A DNA stretch of 7,374 nucleotides from Campylobacteraceae bacterium (GCA_027002665.1 JALWZK010000091.1:1-7374), one strand, 5' to 3'; counted from the stretch's first letter, positions 1 to 7,290 are shown. The notes: generated by a model from the letters alone, not told the origin. Numbers and translations are program-made.

Positions 1-33
1 CCTTATAACTATCTATTTAATTATGATAAAATT

Positions 34-71
34 ATATCCAAATTGTTAATATAGCTAATATGGATATTTTT
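34..71 (+). terminator. weak terminator-like hairpin upstream of ksgA
   Basis: ATATCCA (34-40) and TGGATAT (61-67) are perfect inverted repeats separated by a 20-base AT-rich loop, and the right arm runs into a T tract (67-71). It could end transcription of an unseen gene to the left, or be a chance structure in AT-rich DNA: the stem is only 7 bp with a large loop. No coding sequence was recognised in bases 1-101, and no convincing ksgA promoter; TAATAT at 56-61 is a possible -10 element but has no good -35 partner. Confidence 0.25.
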
Positions 72-101
72 AAACTAAATCTTAAGTAAGAATTGTGTAA
101 A

Positions 102-968
102 ATGAAAAAAATTAAAAATTTATCAGAGTTTGCAAATAAGAAATATGGACAGAACTTTTTAAAAAATGAGTATATAGTAAAGCAAATCATCCAAGCGATG
201 CCCAAAGACAATCTAAGAGTAGTAGAGATTGGACCTGGCTTAGGTGATTTAACCAAAGAACTAATAAATGTTCACAGTGTCACGGCATTTGAGGTTGATA
301 AGAGGCTATGTTCGCATCTCCATAGTAGATTTAATGAACAGATTAATAGAGGAATATTAACTCTAAGGTGTGGAGATGTAATCAAGGAGTGGGATAGTGG
401 AACTCTATTAGATGAGAAGTATCATCTAATAGCAAACCTTCCCTATTATATTGCAACTAATATTATTTTAAAAGCGTTAAAAGATGAGAATTGCCAATCT
501 ATCTTGGTTATGGTTCAGTTAGAAGTGGCCAGAAAGTTCTCTGCTACGGTGGGAGATAGAGCCTTTTCCAGTCTATCTGTATTGGTTCAGAGTGTAGGTT
601 ATGGCAAGATACTCTTTGAGGTTGGAGCTGAAAATTTTGTTCCACCACCCAAAGTTACATCTGCAACACTTTTAATTCAAAAGGATAGAAGTCAAAATAG
701 TAGGGGGTTTGAGGATTTTTTAAAGATTGCATTTAAGCAACCGAGAAAAAAGCTCTTTAAAAATCTATCGACACACTATCCAAAAGATAAAATAAAACAA
801 CTCTTCTTAGAATTGGATATTAGTCCTGATATTCGACCACATGAGACTGAGACATCTATTTATCATCACTTATATAAAAAATTAGACAAGGATATAAATG
901 GAAGAGAAAAAAGTAACAACCGAAGAGAAATCAGAGCAGACAAAAGTAGGACGAGACCGTCCAGATAG
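102..968 (+). CDS. rsmA: 16S rRNA (adenine1518-N6/adenine1519-N6)-dimethyltransferase KsgA/RsmA
   Basis: Cytoplasmic SAM-dependent enzyme that dimethylates two adjacent adenines in the terminal loop of 16S rRNA helix 45, late in 30S assembly. The 288-residue product has the family signature throughout: YGQNFL (residues 15-20), SAM motif I EIGPGLG (42-48), acidic residue E64 in the FEVD strand, GD at 91-92, catalytic NLPYY (112-116), the MVQLEVA helix, VPPPKV, and the C-terminal PRKKLFKNLS segment. I chose the ATG at 102 over the in-frame TTG at 93, which adds only three residues (MCK) ahead of a natural ATG; the ribosome binding site is weak for both. Normal family length is about 270 residues. 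The excess is a basic tail: the last 23 residues (266-288, nine Arg/Lys) lie over the start of the RNase J gene in another frame. The tight overlap suggests co-transcription with rnj. The function call is firm; whether the tail matters is unknown. Confidence 0.96.
   Translation: MKKIKNLSEFANKKYGQNFLKNEYIVKQIIQAMPKDNLRVVEIGPGLGDLTKELINVHSVTAFEVDKRLCSHLHSRFNEQINRGILTLRCGDVIKEWDSGTLLDEKYHLIANLPYYIATNIILKALKDENCQSILVMVQLEVARKFSATVGDRAFSSLSVLVQSVGYGKILFEVGAENFVPPPKVTSATLLIQKDRSQNSRGFEDFLKIAFKQPRKKLFKNLSTHYPKDKIKQLFLELDISPDIRPHETETSIYHHLYKKLDKDINGREKSNNRREIRADKSRTRPSR
888..892 (+). promoter_or_regulatory. ribosome binding site of rnj inside ksgA
   Basis: AAGGA lies five bases before the ATG at 898 and inside the ksgA reading frame. 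It is a good Shine-Dalgarno match at good spacing, so it supports 898 as the true rnj start and hence a real 71-base overlap of the two genes rather than a mis-called start. Confidence 0.7.
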
Positions 969-2850
969 ACCAAAACGGTCAAGAAACCCACATAGAACCC
1001 CAAAAAGTGATAATAAGATTAATCCCAAACCACAACAGTATAAAAATAATAAAAAGAGTAAAACCAATACCAAAAGAAGAAACGGTAAAAATAGTATGGC
1101 CCCACTTACAACCAATATAAAAGAGGCACTAAAGGCAAATATCACTGTAGATGAAGCAAGAATGAACCCTTGGAGACAGATAGATACCTCCAATAAACAT
1201 AAGATTAGATTTACTCCACTTGGAGGCTTAGGGGAGATTGGTGGAAATATTGCTGTTATTGAAGATGATGAGAGTGCAATTATTATTGATGTGGGAATGA
1301 GCTTTCCCGATGAGACTATGCACGGAGTTGATATTTTAATTCCAGACTTCTCATATCTTCACGCCATTAAGAGTAAAATAAAAGGTATTATTATTACCCA
1401 TGCACATGAGGACCACATTGGAGCAGTTCCATATCTATTTAAAGAGTTAAAATTTCCAATATATGGAACTCCATTAGCTTTGGCTATGATAGAGAATAAA
1501 TTTATAGAGCATAAACTGAAAGATGATATTAAATACTTTAGATATATTACAAAGAGAAATATATATGAGATTGGAACTTTTAAGGTGGAGTGGATTCACA
1601 ATACACACTCCATTGTCGATGCGTGTGGGTTGGCAATAGAGACAAAGGCAGGAACTTTTATCCATACAGCAGATTTTAAGATAGACCATACACCAATAGA
1701 TAATTTAACAACTGATTTACATAGATACGCCTATTATGGCTCTAAGGGTGTTTTATGTCTATTTTCAGATAGCACAAATTCCCATAATGAGGGATTTACA
1801 AAGAGTGAGGCTGTTGTTGGAAAGACATTTGATACCCTATTTGAGTTGGCTGACGGGAGGGTTATTATGTCCACATTCTCATCAAATACACATAGAATAT
1901 TTCAAGCTATGGAGAGAGGAGTTAGAGCTGGAAGAAAGGTATGTATAATTGGTCGCTCTATGGAGAGAAATATAGAGATAGCGAGAAAATTGGGATTTGT
2001 TGATATTGAAGAGAGACACTTTATCGAGCCACATGAGGTAAATAGATTTGAAGATAGTGAACTCTTAATAGTTACAACCGGCTCTCAAGGTGAAAATATG
2101 GCAGCTCTCTCAAGAATGGCAATAGATGAGCATAGACATATTAAGTTAAAACCTACAGATACCGTAATTATCTCTGCTCATGCAATTCCGGGAAATGAGA
2201 CCTCTGTATCATCTCTTATGAATAAGTTGGTTAAAGCCGGTGTGACCGTTAGATATAAAGATTTTGATAATATTCATGTATCTGGACATGCGGGACAGGA
2301 GGAGCAGAAGCTAATGTTGAGATTAATTCAACCAAAATTCTTCTTGCCTGTGCATGGAGAGTATAACCATATCGCAAGACATGCAAAGACTGCTGTAAGT
2401 TGTGGAGTTAATGAGAAAAATATTATACTAATGAGTGATGGAGACCAGATAGAGATTACCACTAAATATATTAAAAAGGTAAAGACGGTTAAAACTGGTA
2501 AAAGCTATATAGATAATCAAAACAATAGAGAGATTAAAGCGGAAATTATTACCGATAGACAGAAACTTGCTGAAGATGGAATTGTGAATATTGCTATGCA
2601 GATAAATAAGGAGAGTAAAAAGGTTATAGGTAATCCAACAATTACAACCTATGGACTCATAGCAAATAGAGATGTAAAAAAATTTAATAGCGATATAAAT
2701 ACCATTGTAGAGACACTTCTATTAAATGTGGAAGATAGTAAATTGACAACCAAATTTTTACAAGACGAGTTAAAGAGTATTATTAGGAAACATATTATTC
2801 GGACAAAAAAGAGATACCCTATTATTAATGTAGTTGTATTTTTAATTTAA
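898..2850 (+). CDS. rnj: ribonuclease J (beta-CASP metallo-beta-lactamase RNase)
   Basis: Cytoplasmic zinc-dependent ribonuclease with 5'-to-3' exonuclease and endonuclease activity, acting in mRNA decay and rRNA processing. The 650-residue product starts with about 100 residues of Lys/Arg/Asn/Pro-rich, probably disordered sequence. The metallo-beta-lactamase domain starts near 102 (LGGLGEIGGN at 108-117). Metal ligands are visible: HAHEDH (H168, H170, D172, H173), H237 in HNTHS, D259 in HTADFK, and H486 in PVHGEYNH. The beta-CASP part shows SDSTN (290-294), TTGSQGE (393-399), SAHAIPGNE (426-434) and HVSGHAG (from H460), which binds the RNA 5' end. A C-terminal domain fills roughly 540-650. 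Catalytic residues appear complete. The long basic N-terminus is typical of Campylobacterota; in Helicobacter pylori RNase J is about 690 residues and acts with the helicase RhpA and ribosomes. Start at 898 rests on AAGGA five bases upstream. The gene overlaps ksgA by 71 bases. The last residues (VVVFLI) look less conserved than the rest. Confidence 0.97.
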   Translation: MEEKKVTTEEKSEQTKVGRDRPDRPKRSRNPHRTPKSDNKINPKPQQYKNNKKSKTNTKRRNGKNSMAPLTTNIKEALKANITVDEARMNPWRQIDTSNKHKIRFTPLGGLGEIGGNIAVIEDDESAIIIDVGMSFPDETMHGVDILIPDFSYLHAIKSKIKGIIITHAHEDHIGAVPYLFKELKFPIYGTPLALAMIENKFIEHKLKDDIKYFRYITKRNIYEIGTFKVEWIHNTHSIVDACGLAIETKAGTFIHTADFKIDHTPIDNLTTDLHRYAYYGSKGVLCLFSDSTNSHNEGFTKSEAVVGKTFDTLFELADGRVIMSTFSSNTHRIFQAMERGVRAGRKVCIIGRSMERNIEIARKLGFVDIEERHFIEPHEVNRFEDSELLIVTTGSQGENMAALSRMAIDEHRHIKLKPTDTVIISAHAIPGNETSVSSLMNKLVKAGVTVRYKDFDNIHVSGHAGQEEQKLMLRLIQPKFFLPVHGEYNHIARHAKTAVSCGVNEKNIILMSDGDQIEITTKYIKKVKTVKTGKSYIDNQNNREIKAEIITDRQKLAEDGIVNIAMQINKESKKVIGNPTITTYGLIANRDVKKFNSDINTIVETLLLNVEDSKLTTKFLQDELKSIIRKHIIRTKKRYPIINVVVFLI

Positions 2851-2873
2851 TAGGTTTTATTCTTTTTTAAGGA

Positions 2874-2897
2874 ATTTTAATATTAAAATATTATAAT
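2874..2897 (+). promoter_or_regulatory. AT palindrome and possible -10 element before the HhH gene
   Basis: ATTTTAATATTAAAAT (2874-2889) is a perfect 16-base palindrome followed two bases later by a consensus -10 hexamer, TATAAT (2892-2897). Campylobacterota sigma-70 promoters usually lack a clear -35 box, so the -10 alone is suggestive. Initiation about seven bases downstream would leave a leader of only about 12 bases that barely contains the AAAGGAG ribosome site, so read-through from rnj is equally possible. In DNA this AT-rich both elements may be chance. No terminator hairpin is visible between rnj and the next gene. Confidence 0.3.
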
Positions 2898-2915
2898 ATA
2901 TAGAAAGGAGATTTT

Positions 2916-3272
2916 ATGTTAATTAATCTAATCTATATAACTATAATATTAGTGGCGATAGTGGCACTTATAGCTATATTTATTAAATTTAAAACAGTAG
3001 ATGATAGATGCCATAATAGGCTAAACTCTACTCACCCTCTACATATTGATAATATCTGTAGAGATAGTGAAAGTAATTTACAACTCATTAAGGGGATAGG
3101 AAAAATTCTCGAAAAGAGACTCAATAGTAATGGTATTTACTGTATTAAGCAGATAGCAAACTGGAATGAAGAGGATATAAAGAGGATAAATAAGATTATT
3201 GCATTTCCCGGTAGAGTAGAGAGAGAGAAGTGGGTCGAACAGGCAAAGGCGATTATAAATAGTAATAAATAG
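2916..3272 (+). CDS. small membrane-anchored helix-hairpin-helix protein (COG3743-like)
   Basis: A 118-residue protein of two parts. Residues 3-24 form one strongly hydrophobic helix followed by Lys residues, so it is probably anchored in the inner membrane with the rest in the cytoplasm. After a polar linker (about 26-54, with two Cys at 32 and 48), residues 56-112 resemble the helix-hairpin-helix domain of COG3743 (predicted flap-endonuclease-like H3TH) and of the C-terminal extension of some NuoE proteins: LIKGIGKILEKRLNSNGI, then IANWNEEDI, then FPGRVEREKWVEQAKAI. GIG (60-62) is the hairpin turn. No nuclease catalytic residues are seen, so 'nuclease' in database names should not be taken as function; binding of DNA, RNA or protein is more plausible. 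AAAGGAG six bases before the ATG is the best ribosome site in the window. It follows rnj by 65 bases on the same strand and ends 13 bases from convergent ccsBA. The domain call is good; the role is unknown. Confidence 0.85.
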   Translation: MLINLIYITIILVAIVALIAIFIKFKTVDDRCHNRLNSTHPLHIDNICRDSESNLQLIKGIGKILEKRLNSNGIYCIKQIANWNEEDIKRINKIIAFPGRVEREKWVEQAKAIINSNK

Positions 3273-3301
3273 GATATGCTATATCCTATTTAACCATTTT
3301 T
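3266..3301. terminator. shared bidirectional terminator between convergent genes
   Basis: Bases 3266-3277 and 3281-3292 form a perfect 12-bp stem (core AAATAGGATAT / ATATCCTATTT) around a three-base GCT loop. On the plus strand a short T tract (3297-3301) follows. On the minus strand the flank is also AT-rich but has no long T run. The stem contains the TAG stop of the HhH gene (3270-3272) and the TAG stop of ccsBA (complement of 3286-3288). Position and symmetry fit a factor-independent terminator serving both strands. The stem is low in G+C, so efficiency is uncertain. Confidence 0.6.
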
Positions 3302-6300
3302 CTATTTCTATATGCCAGTAGTGTAACCAATGCTAAGGTAGCTACAAAATAATATACCCAATTTGGAATAGGTATAGGCTCCCCTCCCGCGTATGAGTGA
3401 AGTCCAGATAGATAGTAATTAACCCCAAAATATGTCATTATAACGCTACTGTATGCCCATAGGGAAGCTACATTATATATATAGAGACTATTTAATTTTG
3501 GAATAAATCTTAAATGTAATACAGCGGCATAGACTAAGATAGTAACGGCCGCCCAAGTCTCTTTACTATCCCAACCCCAATATCTACCCCAACTCTCATT
3601 TGCCCAAACTCCACCTAAAAAGTTTCCAACGGTTAGTAGAAATAGTCCAACTATTAGACTCATTTCAGATATAGAGCTTAACTCTTTAATGGAGAGGTCT
3701 ATCTTCTTATTTTTTCCTCTTATTATAAATAGGATTAACACTAAAAATGATAAAATTGAACCAAGTCCTAAAAATCCATCTCCAGATATAATAGTTGCCA
3801 CATGTATCATTAACCAATACGATTTCAAGACAGGAACCAGATTTGTAATCTCCGGATTTATAAAGCTCATATGGGCTACAGCCATTGTAACACCCGCAAG
3901 CAGAGTAGTTCCTGCAAGGGTAAATGGGGAGTTCTTAGCAAAAAATAGCCCTGCTACAATGGTAGCTCCAGCAATAAATACGATGGATTCGTAGGCATTT
4001 GACCATGGAGCGTGTCCAGATATATACCATCTCATACCCATTCCAATAACATGTAATATAAATCCAATAATGGTGATACTCCATGCAACTCTCATAATCC
4101 ATTTTAAAGAGAAATTGGGCTTTAGAACATTAATAAAAGAGAAGATTAGGAGAAAAATTCCGACCAAAAGATATATAGGGACTATCTTAGATAGAAGTCC
4201 CAATTTATTATACCAAATCTCCATCTCTATATGCTCTTTTGACGGTATAACTTTTGAGCCAAACTTTTTCTGATATAACCCTATCATATCTATTGCCTGT
4301 TTTGCCTCTTCCCAATTATTGGTCTCTATTCCGCTATTTATACCTTGAAATAGATATAGAGTCATTTTACGAACAACATTGGATAACTCTTTTGGAAATC
4401 CCTCTATAGCTTTTTTAGGATTTACCCATCTATTATTGGGGTCGTGTGGAATAGGATATATCCTAAGCAGGCTACCTGAATATACCATATATGCGACATT
4501 TAATCTCTCATCAATCTTAATAAGCTCCGTATCATACTTATTTTTATCTAAGGGTTTTTTTCTCGCTGAAATTGAGACCTCTTTTGCCAATTTATACTCC
4601 CCATCTATTGTAAAAAAGTCTGAAAATTTAGCATACTTAGTATCTTTTGGTAATCCTAAATCTTTTGCTACTCTTGTATGGGATATTTTAATCATAGGAA
4701 GATGCTGATAGAAACGGGGATTTATAGTCATACCTAAGAAGATAGCTGTTGGAGATACTCCATAAATGGTTGCCTTTCCTGAAAGTTTTGCTACAACCTC
4801 ATGTGCCAATGTATCTATAGGTTTCATTCTACCTCGTCTATCTTGAACTAAGAGTCTTGCAAATTTATCTATAACGCTACTATCTATAGATTTTACTATT
4901 TGAGAGCTATTATTACTATCCAATTGTAAATCGGAAGAGTATAGAGGTAATACTCCCAAAATAATCAATATTAAAGCTCTACTTTGAAGTTTTTTAACAC
5001 GAGATAATAGCTTTTGAAAACGACTCTTTCTATCAAAGATATTCCATAACATTCCAAGAGCCAATATAATATAACCTATATATGTAGGAAGAGTCCCCGG
5101 GTCGTGGTTCACAGATAGGATTGTTCCTCTCTCATCTCTATCATAAGATGATTGAAAGAAGCGATAGTTCCTATAATCAAGCACATGGTTCATATATATT
5201 CTATATGGCATATTCTCTATTCCTCTCTCTCTATCTGTCAATTCCACTTCACTTGCATAAGATGATGGACTCATAGAACCGGGGTATCTCTCCAACTGAA
5301 AATCTATCAATTTTAATGAGAATGGCAGATTAATCACCTTTGCACCTAAGCTTATATTTATTTTTATATCTCCAAAATCTAAACTTTTAACTTCCCCCTC
5401 TACTCCACTGTAACTAAATAGATTAACTACTTTACTCTTATCCCCAACTGATACCCTAAAAGTTGCCATCTCTGGTAGTGTAGGCTGCGTTTTTAGAGAG
5501 TGGGATACATATCTAAATTTTGCTTTATCATAAACCTCCCTTAAAACTATCATATTTTGATTGAAAGCGTATAGTTTCCCCTTTACAAAACTATTTACCC
5601 CCTTAGATAGATTCTGCTCCTCTGTAGTATCCATTGAGAGAGTCTCTAAATCAAAATCTGTCTGAATCTCTAATCTATCTCCCCTATCTATAATATTAAA
5701 AACAGGAGTATCGCTCTCTTTAAGAGATTTATCCTCAAAATTTATAATAAAATTGGAGCCACTATAACTTTCTCCCTTAAATAGATATATATCTTTTCCT
5801 CTTGAACCATCGCTAACTTTTAAAGCTATAACCTTTCTACCCTTAGAGTCCGGAACTAACTCTTGTGTAGCAGCTGGTAAATATTTAATAAGATTTACCT
5901 TTACATCTCTATTATCAACTCTTAGATTTATGCTTAGATGATTCTTTGTCATAGATGAGAAGAATACCTGTTTCTCAAAATGTTTTCTCTCTTCCCCTTT
6001 AATTGCATCTATCTGAAGAACCTTAATATTAGATACCATTGTGCTTGAACTCTGCCCCTCTCTTATGTGCATAATTCCCTCATATCCATAATATCGAGTA
6101 ATAAAAGCACCAATGGCGATAATTACAAAGGCCATATGGAACACGAAAATCGAAAGTTTTTCCCTCTTATAACTTTTATATTTTATAATATTGTAAATAA
6201 TTAGCAGAGTAAAAAATAGAAGAAATAGTTCAAACCATTTGGCACTATAGACCAATGCCCTTGCTGTCTCCGTTCCATAATCATTTTCAATAAATGTAGC

Positions 6301-6372
6301 TACACCTATGATGGTAGCAAATATAAAGAGAGTAGCCACTGCCACTTTCATAGAGAAAATCTTATCTAACAT
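3286..6372 (-). CDS. ccsBA: cytochrome c biogenesis protein CcsBA (fused ResB-CcsA, System II heme exporter and synthetase)
   Basis: Polytopic inner-membrane protein that carries heme to the periplasm and attaches it to the CXXCH cysteines of apocytochromes c. The 1028 residues combine a CcsB/ResB part (three membrane helices at about 8-30, 47-64 and 73-94, a large periplasmic region to about 430, a helix at 432-448) with a CcsA part beginning near 731 and carrying about eight helices. A hydrophobic stretch at 466-478 and a second periplasmic domain (about 480-728) lie between, as in other epsilonproteobacterial fusions. The heme-handling WWD motif is intact: WANESWGRYWGWD at 923-935. Four histidines match the functional set of Helicobacter hepaticus CcsBA in order and spacing: H79 (TM-His1), H857 (P-His1), H953 (TM-His2) and H992 (P-His2, in GLHSYAGG). 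Start: ATG at 6372 with GGAG seven bases upstream. Length is within the family range (about 930-1080). No redox partner (CcsX/ResA, CcdA) or cytochrome gene lies in the window. The call is firm. Confidence 0.97.
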   Translation of the reverse strand: MLDKIFSMKVAVATLFIFATIIGVATFIENDYGTETARALVYSAKWFELFLLFFTLLIIYNIIKYKSYKREKLSIFVFHMAFVIIAIGAFITRYYGYEGIMHIREGQSSSTMVSNIKVLQIDAIKGEERKHFEKQVFFSSMTKNHLSINLRVDNRDVKVNLIKYLPAATQELVPDSKGRKVIALKVSDGSRGKDIYLFKGESYSGSNFIINFEDKSLKESDTPVFNIIDRGDRLEIQTDFDLETLSMDTTEEQNLSKGVNSFVKGKLYAFNQNMIVLREVYDKAKFRYVSHSLKTQPTLPEMATFRVSVGDKSKVVNLFSYSGVEGEVKSLDFGDIKINISLGAKVINLPFSLKLIDFQLERYPGSMSPSSYASEVELTDRERGIENMPYRIYMNHVLDYRNYRFFQSSYDRDERGTILSVNHDPGTLPTYIGYIILALGMLWNIFDRKSRFQKLLSRVKKLQSRALILIILGVLPLYSSDLQLDSNNSSQIVKSIDSSVIDKFARLLVQDRRGRMKPIDTLAHEVVAKLSGKATIYGVSPTAIFLGMTINPRFYQHLPMIKISHTRVAKDLGLPKDTKYAKFSDFFTIDGEYKLAKEVSISARKKPLDKNKYDTELIKIDERLNVAYMVYSGSLLRIYPIPHDPNNRWVNPKKAIEGFPKELSNVVRKMTLYLFQGINSGIETNNWEEAKQAIDMIGLYQKKFGSKVIPSKEHIEMEIWYNKLGLLSKIVPIYLLVGIFLLIFSFINVLKPNFSLKWIMRVAWSITIIGFILHVIGMGMRWYISGHAPWSNAYESIVFIAGATIVAGLFFAKNSPFTLAGTTLLAGVTMAVAHMSFINPEITNLVPVLKSYWLMIHVATIISGDGFLGLGSILSFLVLILFIIRGKNKKIDLSIKELSSISEMSLIVGLFLLTVGNFLGGVWANESWGRYWGWDSKETWAAVTILVYAAVLHLRFIPKLNSLYIYNVASLWAYSSVIMTYFGVNYYLSGLHSYAGGEPIPIPNWVYYFVATLALVTLLAYRNRKMVK

Positions 6373-6379
6373 ATAAAAA

Positions 6380-6417
6380 CTCCAATATTTATAAATTGAA
6401 GTGATTATATCTAATCA
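6380..6417 (-). promoter_or_regulatory. candidate ccsBA promoter with overlapping palindrome
   Basis: Reading the minus strand, a consensus -10 TATAAT (complement of 6404-6409) sits 31 bases before the ccsBA ATG; GGAG (complement of 6380-6383) is the ribosome site, so the leader would be about 25 bases. There is no recognisable -35, as is usual in Campylobacterota. The -10 is covered by an inverted repeat, TGATTA (6402-6407) and TAATCA (6412-6417) with a four-base spacer, which could be a repressor operator. The half-site spacing does not fit FNR (TTGAT-N4-ATCAA) or CRP boxes. Confidence 0.4.
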
Positions 6418-6438
6418 TTATTAATGGCATATTAATTG

Positions 6439-7290
6439 TCAAAAGACCTTTAAATTTTTAATAATGTATCTCATAATCTCATCTCTATCACCAAACTCCA
6501 ATTTTTCCAATACTCTATTACCCTTTTTATCTATAGGAGGATTTGTATTAAAAGACTCTTTTATGACTAAGATTTTCCCATCTATTCTAAAGAAATAGAT
6601 ATTGACTCCACACCCCTCTGCTCCAATAGTATCTCTATACCCTTTAAGCCCATAAAACTCTACTCTTTTAAATCTATTACTATTTTTTTTAAACCAACCA
6701 CCTATTGTTACCTTCTTATATATAGAACTATTATAATTTTTATCTTCAGTAAAAAAATCTCGTAAGGAGCTATAAACTTTTAATTTTATATCAAAACGGT
6801 AAAACTCATATAGTAGAGTAGGTTTCTCCTTTTCGTCACAACCGCTATAATATTCAAATCCAATCTTATTATATATCTCTATCCAACCATCTTGAGTTCT
6901 CTTAGCTTTTAGAAAAATGGGATATATAACAGCTAAGTCTCCAACTGTAACTGCTCTATAGTGGTCATATAGTTTTATATATTTACCCTTAACCCAGCCA
7001 CTATAAAATCCATCACTAAAATTGACTCTAATCTCCACCCATGCATCTCTACCCAACTTATTTAAAATATCTCTATCCTGAGTGGTCAAATTTTTTGCAT
7101 CATAAGGGATTTTATATAGAGTTTTACTCTTATATGATGGTTCTAACTTTAAATTAAGTAGGTAGGTTTTGGGAACTCCAGTAACCATTAATTCTACATT
7201 TTGATTATCGTCAAATTCAATATGTTTTTTAAAATCTATTTCTGCATTTAATAGTATAGTTACTATTATAAATGTGATTATTTTTTTCAT
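6439..7290 (-). CDS. secreted (periplasmic) SH3-like domain protein, function unknown
   Basis: A 283-residue protein I cannot assign to a named family. Residues 1-16 are a short signal peptide: two Lys, a hydrophobic core, and a likely cleavage site after LLNA. There is no lipobox Cys, so the product is probably soluble in the periplasm. Residues about 40-110 look like a bacterial SH3-type barrel: YLLNLKLEPSYKSKTL, a strand AWVEIRV (83-89), and GFYSGWVKGKYIKL (94-107) as the typical final WV strand. The remaining ~170 residues (strands around YYSGC, IGGWFKK and GAEGCGVN) resemble nothing I recognise; two Cys (151 and 227) could form a disulfide. Such SH3 modules often bind peptidoglycan or peptides, but no enzyme domain accompanies this one. 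It lies 66 bases upstream of ccsBA on the same strand, with a possible separate promoter for ccsBA between them. The start at 7290 fits the signal peptide, although the upstream sequence lacks a clear Shine-Dalgarno; possible -10 elements are TATATT (complement of 7305-7310) and TATAGT (complement of 7330-7335), both weak. Confidence 0.8.
   Translation of the reverse strand: MKKIITFIIVTILLNAEIDFKKHIEFDDNQNVELMVTGVPKTYLLNLKLEPSYKSKTLYKIPYDAKNLTTQDRDILNKLGRDAWVEIRVNFSDGFYSGWVKGKYIKLYDHYRAVTVGDLAVIYPIFLKAKRTQDGWIEIYNKIGFEYYSGCDEKEKPTLLYEFYRFDIKLKVYSSLRDFFTEDKNYNSSIYKKVTIGGWFKKNSNRFKRVEFYGLKGYRDTIGAEGCGVNIYFFRIDGKILVIKESFNTNPPIDKKGNRVLEKLEFGDRDEIMRYIIKNLKVF

Noticed and set aside
93..101. TTG at 93 as the start of ksgA
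   Set aside because: It adds only three residues, and an ATG at 102 gives the normal KsgA N-terminus; neither has a strong ribosome site.
882..1193. Reverse-strand open frame with a very hydrophobic, Leu/Phe-rich translation
   Set aside because: It is the antisense of the Lys/Arg-rich RNase J N-terminus, whose codons read as Leu/Phe/Val in reverse. It is not a real membrane protein.
3689..4708. Several plus-strand open frames within ccsBA
   Set aside because: They are antisense to conserved CcsBA sequence, lack ribosome sites and show no recognisable domains.
6402..6417. FNR- or CRP-type binding site
   Set aside because: The distance between TGAT and ATCA is eight bases, not the four of FNR, and the half-sites do not fit TGTGA-N6-TCACA.
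6420..6436. ATTAAT-GGCAT-ATTAAT inverted repeat as a terminator for the SH3 gene
   Set aside because: The six A/T base pairs are too weak, and there is no T tract after it on the minus strand.
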